DNA of 52,200 nucleotides from an uncultured Collinsella sp. (GTDB taxonomy: Bacteria > Actinomycetota > Coriobacteriia > Coriobacteriales > Coriobacteriaceae), in NCBI GenBank assembly GCA_958403385.1, contig CATXXC010000016.1, forward strand, positions 1-52,200, read 5' to 3'. A program made the translations under genes and the position numbers. Shown here piece after piece: positions 15,748-23,825 of this stretch. The notes under the pieces are model-generated. The model was not told the origin of the DNA. It ran no database searches and saw only the letters and a program-made list of their open reading frames with translations. How positions within the stretch are numbered: the stretch's first letter is position 1; every line of letters starts with the position of its first letter.

Positions 15748-16257
15748 CTAGTTCTCGGCTTGCTCAACCCGCACCTTGACACGTGTCGGATTGCCGTGGC
15801 TGTCGAGGGTCTTGGCATCGAGTGCCTGGATCTCGATGTACGCCTCGCCTTCTTTGATGTCGCCGGCGGGGCACGTTTCGATTGTCTTGCCGGTCTCGAC
15901 CACACCGGATTCGTACATGGTCTCGTCGTTTTGGATGACGCGGAATCGCTGGGGAAATTTATTGTCTTGGACGTTTTGCACGTTGACGCGCAGCTTGCCG
16001 TCCTCCTGCAGCTGAGCGACCGGTGCGACCGAAATCGTCATCATGTTGTCGCGGACGATGGCGTCGAGCTCATCTTGGATTTCCTGACGCGTTTTGCCCT
16101 CGGCCGTCGTAACCGAAGCGCCCGCCTCGGGTACGGGCTGCGACTGCCAAGCGTATAGTCCTACGGCGACAAGGGCACAGACGATGGCCAAACAGGCAAG
16201 GATGAGCTTCTTGCGACGACCCAGGCCTGCAAAGTGGGGTGGCTTCTTCGCGCTCAT
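15748..16257 (-). CDS. Membrane-anchored extracytoplasmic protein
   Basis: A 169-residue protein with a basic N-terminus (GLGRRKK), one membrane helix at about 17-36 and an outer domain with beta strands (for example RVIQNDETMYESGVVETGKTIE and a closing VKVRVEQAEN). I recognise no family. The ATG at 16257 overlaps the stop of the preceding small gene in an ATGA junction, so translation is coupled. The long frame that extends this gene to 16695 is rejected because its upstream part is Arg/Pro/His-rich shadow sequence. It belongs with the two secreted genes and the LAQTG gene downstream. Together these look like parts of a surface structure. Confidence 0.65.
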   Translation of the reverse strand: MSAKKPPHFAGLGRRKKLILACLAIVCALVAVGLYAWQSQPVPEAGASVTTAEGKTRQEIQDELDAIVRDNMMTISVAPVAQLQEDGKLRVNVQNVQDNKFPQRFRVIQNDETMYESGVVETGKTIETCPAGDIKEGEAYIEIQALDAKTLDSHGNPTRVKVRVEQAEN

Positions 16258-16550
16258 GCGGCATCCTTGGCGGTATAGATGCGCGCAAAGGTGGACGGGT
16301 TCGCTCCAAAGAGCATGTGAAGCATCAGGCGGCGTGAGTAGACAAGCTCGTCGAAGTCGGGAGGGAGCTCGATGTCGTGGATATGCGCGATGCGGTGGGC
16401 GAGTGCCGAGAACGACTCGGGGTCGCAGATCACATCGGTGGTAACGTGGTAGACCGTCGTATCGGGGAATGCCTCTTCGTCGAAAGGCAGGAGATGGGGA
16501 TCGTCGTCGACTTCGATGGCGATGCCGTACTGGGGCCAGTAATATGCCAT
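16254..16550 (-). CDS. Small protein resembling the core of a DUF559-type nuclease fold
   Basis: A 98-residue soluble protein. The segment YWPQYGIAIEVDDDPHLLPF resembles the strand of PD-(D/E)xK/DUF559-like nucleases with an E-x-D/G-x-H pattern, and the next part (TTVYHVTTDVICDPESF) fits the following strand. The rest of a nuclease domain is missing, so this may be a trimmed domain or a small regulatory protein rather than an active enzyme. GGGAGG lies five bases before the ATG. It heads the surface-protein operon and is coupled by ATGA to the next gene, an unusual position for such a fold. The family link is a weak pattern match. Confidence 0.5.
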   Translation of the reverse strand: MAYYWPQYGIAIEVDDDPHLLPFDEEAFPDTTVYHVTTDVICDPESFSALAHRIAHIHDIELPPDFDELVYSRRLMLHMLFGANPSTFARIYTAKDAA

Positions 16551-16896
16551 GGGAACCTCCCTGCTTCTGGGGCCAAAACTTCTGTCGGTTTTGGCTGTCG
16601 ATGCCGACGGTATCAGCCGTTACTTGACCAATTGCTGACCAAATGCTTGACGGATTGGTGTCTCCGCAGGTAAAAGGCGGCAAAAAATACTCCAACTTTT
16701 TTCAAGCGACAATCGCGCGGTCGGCGACGGCGGGGCCATATGTGTCAAAAGCATCGTCTGCCGAGGAAATCAAGCCGCTCGCCGAATTGCACGAACGTAA
16801 AAATCGCCAATTATGGAGACGGTCTCGAACACGTCGACGAAACGATGCGGTAACATCTCCCTGCAAACACTGTAGTTAGCTAAAGGGGGAGTTCGC
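16551..16896. other. Divergent gene-free gap between surface operon and lactate dehydrogenase genes
   Basis: A stretch of 346 bases with no credible gene. It must hold the promoters for the minus-strand surface operon and for the plus-strand dehydrogenase-Etf operon. Two direct TGACCAA repeats stand at 16625-16642. I see no strong -35/-10 pair for either direction. AAAGGGGGA before the GTG at 16897 is the ribosome-binding site of the dehydrogenase. Confidence 0.5.
16625..16642. promoter_or_regulatory. Two direct TGACCAA repeats, one helical turn apart
   Basis: TGACCAA at 16625-16631 and again at 16636-16642, spaced by TTGC, giving an 11-base period. On the other strand this reads TTGGTCA twice. 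Same-face direct repeats in a divergent promoter region suggest a regulator site; which gene it serves is unknown. Confidence 0.35.
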
Positions 16897-18498
16897 GTGT
16901 CTGCAACCATCAAACCCTTCACCGACGAGTTCGAAGAGTATGGTCGCGATGAGTCTCGCGCATCGGGCGAGGCCTCGAGCATCTCGTTTCCGACAACGGA
17001 AGACGAGGTCCGTGCCATTTTGGAAAAGCTCCATGCCGAGCGTGTCCCGGTAACGGTTCAGGGCGCCCGAACCGGCCTTGCCGCCGGTGCCGTGCCCCAC
17101 GGCGGGCATATCCTCAATACTTCCCGTATGAATCGCTACTTGGGCCTTCGCCGCGATGAACAAGGCCAATTTCTGCTGCGCGTGGAGCCGGGCGTTGTGC
17201 TCTCGGAGCTGCGCAAGCAGCTGAGCAAGAAGGTGCTGCCGACTGCTGGTTGGGACCAGGCATCGCTTGAGGCCTACGAGGAGTTCCAAGAGGCCCCCGA
17301 GCAGTTCTTTCCCACCGATCCCACCGAGGCATCTGCCTGTCTGGGCGGCATGGCGGCATGTAACGCCTCTGGTGCCCGCAGCTACGCCTACGGTCCCATG
17401 CGCCCACATATCACGGGACTCCACGTCGCGCTGGCTGATGGCGATTTGCTTGAGCTTCAGCGCGGCGAGGCTTTTGCCCAGGGCCGCCACCTGTCGCTCG
17501 TGACGGCAGTGGGCCGTACGCTCGAGCTCAATCTTCCCGGCTATACCATGCCCAAGACAAAAAATGCCTCAGGCTATTTCGTTGCGGACGAAATGGACGC
17601 CATCGACCTCTTTATCGGTGCTTGCGGCACGCTCGGCGTTATCACCGAGCTCGAGATTGCCCTGCAGGCGGCGCCTGCGGTCGTTTGGGGTGTGAGCTGC
17701 TTTTTCAATAGCGAAGACAAGGCCGTGTCCTTTACCGATTCCATGCGTCCCGTCCTGTCCTATGCGGCTGCCATCGAGTACTTCGACGCTGGCGCCCTGG
17801 ATATTCTACGTCGCCAGCGCGAGCAGTCGACGGCGTTTGCCTCGCTGCCGGCGCTCGACAAAGAGGCCAAGGTCTGTGTCTACGTGGAGCTCGACTGCGA
17901 TGACGAGGCCCAGGCGACCGAGGAACTGTACCACCTGGGATGGGTGCTCGAGTTTGCGGGTGGCCGCGACGATGCGACATTGGTCGCGCGCACCGAGGTT
18001 GATCGCGAGTGCCAGCGGTTCTTCCGCCATGCGGTCCCCGAGAGCGTCAACATGCTTATCGACGAGCGTCGCCGCACGGATCCCACCATCACCAAACTGG
18101 GTTCGGACATGTCGGTGCCCAATGCACGCCTTGCCGATGTCGTGGTCCTCTATCGCCGCACACTGGCCGAAAGCGGGCTTGAATCTGCTGCCTGGGGGCA
18201 CATCGGTAACAACCATCTGCATGTGAACATCCTGCCGCGCGATGCGCAGGACTACCGTCGCGGTGGCGAGCTGTTTGCCCAGTGGGCTGCGGAGGTAACG
18301 GCTATGGGCGGTGCCGTTTCTGCCGAGCACGGCGTCGGCAAGATCAAGGCGGGCTTCTTAGAGACGATGTACGGTCACGAGGCCATGGTCGAGTCGGCGC
18401 GGCTCAAGCTCCAGCTCGATCCCGACGGGCAGCTGGGTCGCGGCAACCTGTTTTCGGAGAAGCTCTTGGATGAGCTCGTCCAGAAAGGGGGCGCGTGA
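16897..18498 (+). CDS. FAD-linked D-lactate/2-hydroxyacid dehydrogenase (GlcD/LctD type)
   Basis: A 533-residue FAD_binding_4 (PCMH) oxidase. The FAD loop VPVTVQGARTGLAAGAVP lies at about 50-67, a second nucleotide segment GGMAACNASGARSYAYG at about 149-165, and the C-terminal domain has GHIGNNHLHVNI and AEHGVGKIK, the usual active-site region with metal-binding histidines. The start is a GTG with AAAGGGGGA upstream. Downstream etfB begins at the stop codon, so the three genes form one operon. In Acetobacterium the matching set (LctD with EtfB and ferredoxin-bearing EtfA) oxidises lactate with NAD+ while taking electrons from reduced ferredoxin. The family is sure; lactate as the substrate is the likely reading, and glycolate or another 2-hydroxyacid remains possible. 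Confidence 0.85.
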   Translation: MSATIKPFTDEFEEYGRDESRASGEASSISFPTTEDEVRAILEKLHAERVPVTVQGARTGLAAGAVPHGGHILNTSRMNRYLGLRRDEQGQFLLRVEPGVVLSELRKQLSKKVLPTAGWDQASLEAYEEFQEAPEQFFPTDPTEASACLGGMAACNASGARSYAYGPMRPHITGLHVALADGDLLELQRGEAFAQGRHLSLVTAVGRTLELNLPGYTMPKTKNASGYFVADEMDAIDLFIGACGTLGVITELEIALQAAPAVVWGVSCFFNSEDKAVSFTDSMRPVLSYAAAIEYFDAGALDILRRQREQSTAFASLPALDKEAKVCVYVELDCDDEAQATEELYHLGWVLEFAGGRDDATLVARTEVDRECQRFFRHAVPESVNMLIDERRRTDPTITKLGSDMSVPNARLADVVVLYRRTLAESGLESAAWGHIGNNHLHVNILPRDAQDYRRGGELFAQWAAEVTAMGGAVSAEHGVGKIKAGFLETMYGHEAMVESARLKLQLDPDGQLGRGNLFSEKLLDELVQKGGA

Positions 18499-18500
18499 AG

Positions 18501-19316
18501 ATGAGCGATTTCCATATGGTGGTGTGTGTCAAGGCCGTGCCGGGCAGCACCGAGGTCAAGATGGACCCCAAGACCAATACCATCGTGCGCGATGGCAAGC
18601 AGGCGGTCATTAATCCCTTTGATGCGAGCGCTTTGGAATGCGCGCTGGCGCTGAAAGACGACTTTATCGGCTTTGGCATGGACGTGCGCGTAACGGTGGT
18701 GTCGATGGGCATCCCCGCGACCGAGTCGCTGCTGCGCGACTGCATCGCCCGAGGCGCCGACGACGCGCTGCTGCTGACCGATCGCGCCTTTGCAGGTGCC
18801 GATACCCTGGCGACCACCTATGCTCTCAAATGCGGCATCGAGGCGCTCGACGAGGACTTCGACCTGCTCATCTGCGGCAAGATGGCGGTGGATGGCGATA
18901 CGGCCCAGATTGGTCCCGAGCTTGCCGGTGCCTTTGAGATTCCCTGCGTGACCGACGTGAGTTGCGTGCAGAGCGCGGGCTTTACGACCTGTGGCTCGCT
19001 GGCGCTCATTCACGGATGCGATGCCGGCGAGGAGACGGTGTATCTTGAGATGCCGTGCGCGATGACGACTGCCAAGGAGATTGGCCAGTTGCGTATGCCG
19101 AGTATTGCCGGTATTCGCGCGGCGGAGGAGGCGGACGTGCGCGTGGTCAGTGCCGCCGACGTGAACGCCGACCCCGCGCGTTGCGGTCTTGCCGGGTCGC
19201 CGACACAGGTCGTGCGCTCGTTTGTGCCCGACCGTGACCAAACGTGCGAGGCCGTTGAGGGAACGGCGTCCGAGCAGGCGGTAAAACTTGCCAAGATTAT
19301 CGAGGGGATGGCATAG
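18501..19316 (+). CDS. etfB: Electron transfer flavoprotein beta subunit
   Basis: A 271-residue EtfB. It opens with VVCVKAVPGS, and the family signature NPFDASALE lies near residue 36; VTVVSMGIP and ICGKMAVDGDTAQIGPELA are the nucleotide-binding segments. Etf beta holds AMP or, in bifurcating forms, a second FAD; the DGDTAQ-x-GP segment is compatible with bifurcating Etfs. Two starts are possible: GTG at 18495, overlapping the previous stop, or ATG at 18501, which has better spacing (nine bases) from AAAGGGGG. It is placed between the dehydrogenase and the ferredoxin-type EtfA, with one base or less between stop and start at the 3' side. Confidence 0.92.
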   Translation: MSDFHMVVCVKAVPGSTEVKMDPKTNTIVRDGKQAVINPFDASALECALALKDDFIGFGMDVRVTVVSMGIPATESLLRDCIARGADDALLLTDRAFAGADTLATTYALKCGIEALDEDFDLLICGKMAVDGDTAQIGPELAGAFEIPCVTDVSCVQSAGFTTCGSLALIHGCDAGEETVYLEMPCAMTTAKEIGQLRMPSIAGIRAAEEADVRVVSAADVNADPARCGLAGSPTQVVRSFVPDRDQTCEAVEGTASEQAVKLAKIIEGMA

Positions 19317-20522
19317 ATGAGCGGACTGATTATCGATAGCGAAGCCTGTATCGGCTGCGGTCGCTGCGTTCGTGCCTGTGCCTCGGGCGGCATCGTAGTG
19401 GAAGGCGAGCGACCCAACCGATGCGCCCATGTAACCGACGGCTGCATCCTATGCGGTGGGTGTGTCGACGCCTGCCCTGTCAACGCTATCTCGATCGAGC
19501 GTGACGAGGCTGCTGGTGCGGTGGACCTTGATGCATATCGAGACATTTGGGTATTCGCGCAGACCGACGAGCGCGATACGGTGACTCCCGTTGCCTATGA
19601 GCTTATGGGCAAGGGGCGCGAGCTTGCCGATGCTCGCGGCTGCCGTCTGGTGGCACTGGTCGGCATGAGCCCTGAGGGCTCGCTCGGGGACCTGGAGCAT
19701 CTGGTTTGCGCGGGCGCCGACGAAGTCCTGGCCTGTCGCGACGAGCGCCTGCGCCAAAACGATGCGGAGGTCTACGCCCGCTTGATCTGCGATTTGGTAG
19801 CCGAACGCAAACCCGAGGCCATCCTATACGGTGCGACCGCTTTTGGTCGCGAACTGGCACCCGGCGTTGCCGTGCGTTTGCAGACGGGCCTTACGGCTGA
19901 CTGCACCGTACTTTCGATGGATACAGAGACGGGACTGCTGCAACAGACGCGTCCGGCGTTTGGCGGCAACTTGATGGCCACCATCATTTGCCCCAATCAT
20001 CGTCCCCAGATGGCAACGGTGCGTCCCGGCATCTTTGGAGCGCCCGAGTTTGATTACGGCCGCTCTGGCACGATTACCCAGGTATCGCTGGCGGATGATG
20101 TTAAGGCCCGCGTCAATATCTCGATTCCAGCCGAGGAGTGGGGGCAGCAGGCATCAATTGCCGATGCCGAGCGCCTGGTCGTGGTGGGCCGCGGCATTGG
20201 CTCCAAGAAGAATCTGCCTCTGATGCGAAAGCTCGCCGATGCGCTGGGTGCCGAGCTTGGTTGCACGCGTCCCGTCGTGGAGGCGGGTTGGCTGGAGTAC
20301 CGCCATCAGATTGGCCAGACCGGCGTGTCGGTTTCGCCTAAGCTCCTCGTGAGCATCGGCGTTTCGGGTGCTATCCAGCACCTAGCCGGCATCGGCGGCG
20401 CGGAGTGCATCATCGCCGTCAACGAGGACCCGGATGCTCCCATCTTTGGCGCTGCGCAGTACAAAGTTGTCGGCGACGCCGTCGAAGTCGTCGAGGAGCT
20501 CCTGGCCCAGCTCGAGCGCTAG
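19317..20522 (+). CDS. etfA: Electron transfer flavoprotein alpha subunit with N-terminal ferredoxin domain
   Basis: A 401-residue EtfA. The first 60 residues form a 2x[4Fe-4S]-like ferredoxin domain: C11, C14, C17, C21 and C43, C46, C49, C53. The rest is EtfA, ending in the FAD domain with GVSGAIQHLAGI and INVNEDPDAPIFGAA-like text (here IAVNEDPDAPIFGAAQ). A ferredoxin-bearing EtfA is known from caffeyl-CoA reductase and from the LctBCD lactate dehydrogenase, where it links ferredoxin to the flavins. The gene begins right after the etfB stop. Its 3' end overlaps by four bases the end of the convergent HD gene, and no terminator lies between, so the two transcripts must overlap. Confidence 0.92.
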   Translation: MSGLIIDSEACIGCGRCVRACASGGIVVEGERPNRCAHVTDGCILCGGCVDACPVNAISIERDEAAGAVDLDAYRDIWVFAQTDERDTVTPVAYELMGKGRELADARGCRLVALVGMSPEGSLGDLEHLVCAGADEVLACRDERLRQNDAEVYARLICDLVAERKPEAILYGATAFGRELAPGVAVRLQTGLTADCTVLSMDTETGLLQQTRPAFGGNLMATIICPNHRPQMATVRPGIFGAPEFDYGRSGTITQVSLADDVKARVNISIPAEEWGQQASIADAERLVVVGRGIGSKKNLPLMRKLADALGAELGCTRPVVEAGWLEYRHQIGQTGVSVSPKLLVSIGVSGAIQHLAGIGGAECIIAVNEDPDAPIFGAAQYKVVGDAVEVVEELLAQLER

Positions 20523-21331
20523 GCGCGCGCCAGCCAGTCGCGCATCTCGTCCTTTAAGCGCTCCCAGGTCGCTTGCGTGGCGGGATCGGTAAAGGGCCGC
20601 ACGATACCAAAGGGCGCGTCGAGCAGGCGGTAGATATCGCCCTGCTTGCGCGCCAGCGCGCGGCTTGCGGGATAGACGAGCTCAAACATAAAGCAGATGA
20701 GCCCCACCAAGTAGTCGGCCGGCTCATCGCGTTCGTCGCGTGCGACGCAGCGGTGTTCGTCAAAGGCGGCAAGCGTCGGTACCGAGAAGTGGCTGGTAAG
20801 AAATGTATCCTCATCAACCTTGAGGATGGTGTCGACGGTGCTGTCGGCGATGGTGCGCATAATGTCGATCTTGTCGCCATCGCGCACGATATCGCAGAAG
20901 TTCCGCGTGCGGGTGTCGAGTTCCGTGGGTAGGCGAAAATCGCTGTGGTGGGCGATGCTTGCACGGATGAGCTCGTCTTCTGCCGGATCGTCGATAAAGT
21001 CGCGGATACTTGTTGTCGCGGGCGCGTCTGCAGGGTTTTTGCCAAAGAGAACCTCGACGCCCAACTCCGCATGGCTCATACTCTCGGCATCCTTAAACGT
21101 GTCCCAGCGTCGCAACTGTTCAAAGCGACCCATATCGTGTAGCAGGCCGCAAAGCCACGCTAGGTCAATGTCCTGCGGTGACCAGTCCTGTTCGCGCGCC
21201 ACGGCATCGCATACCTCGGCAACGTGGTACGTATGCTCGATTTTGAGCGCGATACGCGGATTGGCGGCATCGTAAGCATCGGTATAGGTCTTGAAGGCCG
21301 CGACTGCCGTCGTTCGATCGATAGCTGTCAT
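20519..21331 (-). CDS. HD-domain phosphohydrolase
   Basis: A 270-residue protein. The metal-binding HD pattern is complete: H in KIEHTYHVAEV (near 29-33), HD in LLHDMGRFEQ (near 67-68), and a later D in RDGDKID. Such proteins hydrolyse nucleotides or other phosphate esters, but no sub-family tells the substrate here. A conserved HS-x-x-ELGVEVLF segment (SHAELGVEVLF) follows the HD. AGGAAG lies seven bases before the ATG. The gene stands alone, convergent with etfA (four-base overlap of stops) and divergent from azlC, with an 11-bp inverted repeat in the divergent gap. Confidence 0.8.
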   Translation of the reverse strand: MTAIDRTTAVAAFKTYTDAYDAANPRIALKIEHTYHVAEVCDAVAREQDWSPQDIDLAWLCGLLHDMGRFEQLRRWDTFKDAESMSHAELGVEVLFGKNPADAPATTSIRDFIDDPAEDELIRASIAHHSDFRLPTELDTRTRNFCDIVRDGDKIDIMRTIADSTVDTILKVDEDTFLTSHFSVPTLAAFDEHRCVARDERDEPADYLVGLICFMFELVYPASRALARKQGDIYRLLDAPFGIVRPFTDPATQATWERLKDEMRDWLARA

Positions 21332-21362
21332 AATGACTTCCTAAAAAGCTATGTCTTTCGAT

Positions 21363-21398
21363 CCGGTGGCAATTGTAGGCGAACTTTATTGCCACCGG
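21363..21398. promoter_or_regulatory. Perfect 11-bp inverted repeat in the HD-azlC divergent gap
   Basis: CCGGTGGCAAT (21363-21373) and ATTGCCACCGG (21388-21398) flank 14 bases. No T-run follows, so it is not a normal terminator. It could be an operator for azlCD or a leader hairpin; the gap is only 91-127 bases long. Confidence 0.45.
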
Positions 21399-21458
21399 GC
21401 GATGATTCTGCCGCGTCGTTGAATGCGGCTCGGAAAGCTTGTCGGGACGAGGAACGCT

Positions 21459-22151
21459 ATGGTGCTCAAAATCGTTAGAACCGTCTGGCCAGTGATGCTT
21501 ACCTATGTTGCAATAGGCGCGCCGTGCGGAATGATCATGGGGCAGACGGGAATGGAGCCCTGGATGGTCTTTGCTCTAAGCAGTACGTTTGTGACGGGCA
21601 GCGGCCAGTTTATGATCTGCAACCTGTGGCTGGCGGGTGTGCCTGCAGCATCGATCGTCGCGAGCGTTGCCGCCATCTCCTCGCGTTTTGCGCTTTACTC
21701 GGCATCGATCGCACCGCATCTGAGGGGTGCCTCGAAGCGTCAGACGCTGGCTGTTGCCGCGACACTTACCGAGGAGGCATATGGCATCTCGCTTGCCAAG
21801 TTGGTTGAAGGGGAGGATTGGGGCCCGCGCGAGTCCTTTGTGCTCAACGTGATCCTCATCGCAACATGGGGCGTTTCGTGTACGATGGGCGCCATCGTCG
21901 GCGCCGTTGTCGATGTTCCCACCGCCATTGCAGCCTTTGTCTGCACCTCGCTCTTTATCTGCCTGCTCTTTTCGCAGCGGCTGTCGCGCGGTAACGTTGT
22001 CGCGGCGGTTTCGGGCGCGGTGTCCGTCGCCGTATGCAAGTTCTTGGGCCTCGCGAATATTGCCGTGCCGGCAAGCGTCGTGGTCGGCATTGCCATTGCG
22101 CTGGCGTGCGATGCTGTATTTGACGGAAGAGGTGCCCGCGATGCCCGTTAA
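21459..22151 (+). CDS. azlC: AzlC-family branched-chain amino acid exporter, large subunit
   Basis: A 230-residue membrane protein with the AzlC pattern: VAIGAPCGMIMGQTGM, then TFVTGSGQFMICNLWLAG, and SSRFALYSASIAPHL in the middle. AzlC with its small partner AzlD forms a two-part exporter of branched-chain amino acids or analogues. The ATG at 21459 is used because GAGGA stands six bases upstream; ATG at 21423 would add 12 residues. The 3' end overlaps azlD by 11 bases. The window also holds the liv importer at 34970-39831, so both uptake and export of these amino acids are encoded. Confidence 0.88.
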   Translation: MVLKIVRTVWPVMLTYVAIGAPCGMIMGQTGMEPWMVFALSSTFVTGSGQFMICNLWLAGVPAASIVASVAAISSRFALYSASIAPHLRGASKRQTLAVAATLTEEAYGISLAKLVEGEDWGPRESFVLNVILIATWGVSCTMGAIVGAVVDVPTAIAAFVCTSLFICLLFSQRLSRGNVVAAVSGAVSVAVCKFLGLANIAVPASVVVGIAIALACDAVFDGRGARDAR

Positions 22152-22464
22152 CGAGTTCTTGGTTCTGTGGCTGTCGTCGTGGGCTGCTATCGCGTTCTTT
22201 CGCATCGCGCCGGCGTTCGCCTTGCGCGGGCGGACCCTGTCGCCCCGTATTACCGAGGCCCTGGGCTATATCCCGCCCGCTGCCTTTGCCGCGCTGGTCG
22301 CCAACGACTTGGTGAGCCCCGGCGCGTTCGACGCGGGACTCTGGCCTGCCTTGGTTCCCTGGATTGCGGCCGTCGGCGTCGTGGTCGTGGCGGTCAAGAC
22401 AAAATCGATGCTGTGGTGCTGCGTCTCGGGCATCGTACTCTATATTGTCTTGAGCCTTATATAG
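22141..22464 (+). CDS. azlD: AzlD-family exporter, small subunit
   Basis: A 107-residue protein with about four hydrophobic helices and the AzlD pattern (RIAPAFALRG, ITEALGYIPPAAFAALVANDL). It partners AzlC in the export of branched-chain amino acids. The start at 22141 lies inside the end of azlC, an 11-base overlap typical of this gene pair. After its stop, the 150 bases to kdgT hold no clear terminator, so read-through is possible. Confidence 0.88.
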   Translation: MPVNEFLVLWLSSWAAIAFFRIAPAFALRGRTLSPRITEALGYIPPAAFAALVANDLVSPGAFDAGLWPALVPWIAAVGVVVVAVKTKSMLWCCVSGIVLYIVLSLI

Positions 22465-22614
22465 GGGTGGCGTCGCGGGCGCCGAATCTCGTTCCATCCC
22501 AACTTGTCGAATTTTTCACCGAGCTGGTCTATTTCTTCTGGTACCATGGTCAAACTTTACTGTAGCAAAGCATGACGTGGGCTTTTGTTCCGCGTCAGCG
22601 GAAATGGGGGTTTC

Positions 22615-23637
22615 ATGGCACAGGAAGCGACTGCCAACGAGCAAAAGAAATTCAAGGTTCCGCGCATCCCGGGCGACATCATGATCTATCCGATGATCGT
22701 CGGTCTTTTGCTCAACACCTTCTGCCCGCAGGTTTTTGAGATCGGCGGCTTCTTTACGGCTGCCTGCCGCGGTGGCTCCAATACCATCGTCGCCGCGATC
22801 CTGCTGTTCGTGGGCGCCGGCATCAGCTTTAAGTCCACGCCGGGCGCCATCAAGACCGGTATCGTCGTGCTGATTCCCAAGCTGGTCGTCGCAGCGGCTC
22901 TCGGCCTAGGCGTGGCATATTTCTTTAACGACAACTTCCTGGGTCTGAGCTCCGTGTCTATCATCGGCGGCATCACGTTTTGCAACATGGCGCTCTATAC
23001 GGGCATCATGGGCGAGTTCGGCGATGAGTCCGAGCGGGGCGCCGTCGGTATCCTGTTCTTTACGGCCGGCCCCGCCGTCACGATGATCATCCTTGGTGTT
23101 TCGGGTCTTGCCAACATCCCTGTCGGTACTATCATCGGCTCCATTTTGCCGCTCGTTATCGGCGTGGTTCTGGGCAACTTGTTCCCGTTTATCAAGAACC
23201 TGCTGGTTCCCGGCGCCAATCCCGCGATCGCTGTAATTGGTTTTCAGCTCGGTGCGTCCATGAGCCTTTCGAGCTTCATCGCCGGTGGTATTTCCGGCAT
23301 CTTGCTGGGCCTTGTCACGCTGTTTGTCGTCGGTCCCATCACCTTTGCGTTCGAGCGCCTGTGCGGTGGTAACGGCAAGGCTGCCGTGGCTTGTTCCACC
23401 ATCGCCGGCACGGCTATGACCACGCCGGTTGCTCTCGCCGAGGTCGCTCCGCGCTATGCCGAGCTTGCGCCCACCGCGTATGCGCAGATCGCCACTGCCG
23501 TCATCATCACGGCAATCATGGCCCCGATTCTGACCGGCTGGGTCGATAAGAAGTTCTGCCAGAGCAAGGAAGACCTGTCGCCTGCCGGTGTCGAGGCCAT
23601 CGAAGAGGCTGTCGCGACCGACATCGATGGCGAGTAG
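22615..23637 (+). CDS. kdgT: KdgT-like 2-keto-3-deoxygluconate permease
   Basis: A 340-residue membrane protein with about ten helices. Text typical of KdgT includes ILLFVGAGISFKSTPGAIKTG, FCNMALYTGIMGEFGDESE and AGTAMTTPVALAEVAPRYA. KdgT brings 2-keto-3-deoxygluconate, a product of pectin or glucuronate breakdown, into the cell. The ATG at 22615 follows ATGGGGG by five bases; the longer frame from 22585 lacks support. No kdgK, kdgA or uronate gene is near, so the permease is an orphan here and might carry a related acid. A strong hairpin follows the stop. Confidence 0.85.
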   Translation: MAQEATANEQKKFKVPRIPGDIMIYPMIVGLLLNTFCPQVFEIGGFFTAACRGGSNTIVAAILLFVGAGISFKSTPGAIKTGIVVLIPKLVVAAALGLGVAYFFNDNFLGLSSVSIIGGITFCNMALYTGIMGEFGDESERGAVGILFFTAGPAVTMIILGVSGLANIPVGTIIGSILPLVIGVVLGNLFPFIKNLLVPGANPAIAVIGFQLGASMSLSSFIAGGISGILLGLVTLFVVGPITFAFERLCGGNGKAAVACSTIAGTAMTTPVALAEVAPRYAELAPTAYAQIATAVIITAIMAPILTGWVDKKFCQSKEDLSPAGVEAIEEAVATDIDGE

Positions 23638-23682
23638 CAATCGATATCCATCAATGATTCCGGCGTGCAACTCGCGCCGTTT

Positions 23683-23726
23683 GAGCGCCCGAACGAGAGC
23701 TGTCTTGCAGTGACGTTCGGGCGCTC
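23683..23726 (+). terminator. Hairpin after kdgT
   Basis: A perfect 13-bp stem (GAGCGCCCGAACG at 23683-23695, CGTTCGGGCGCTC at 23714-23726) with an 18-base loop, followed by TGCTATTATT. The tail is T-rich but broken by A. A smaller CCCCT/AGGGG hairpin lies at 23744-23760, before the diguanylate cyclase gene. Confidence 0.7.
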
Positions 23727-23825
23727 TGCTATTATTCCCCTTACCCCTGCGGAGTAGGGGGTGTTTGTTGCCCAGATTCGAATTGGGCGATTCTGGCCAC
23801 TTGGATATTGAAGGGAGGGCGTCTA

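Noticed and set aside
15748..16695. Long version (315 codons) of the membrane-anchored protein
   Set aside because: The first 146 codons are Arg/His/Pro-rich shadow of the 98-residue gene; the ATGA junction at 16254-16257 marks the real start.
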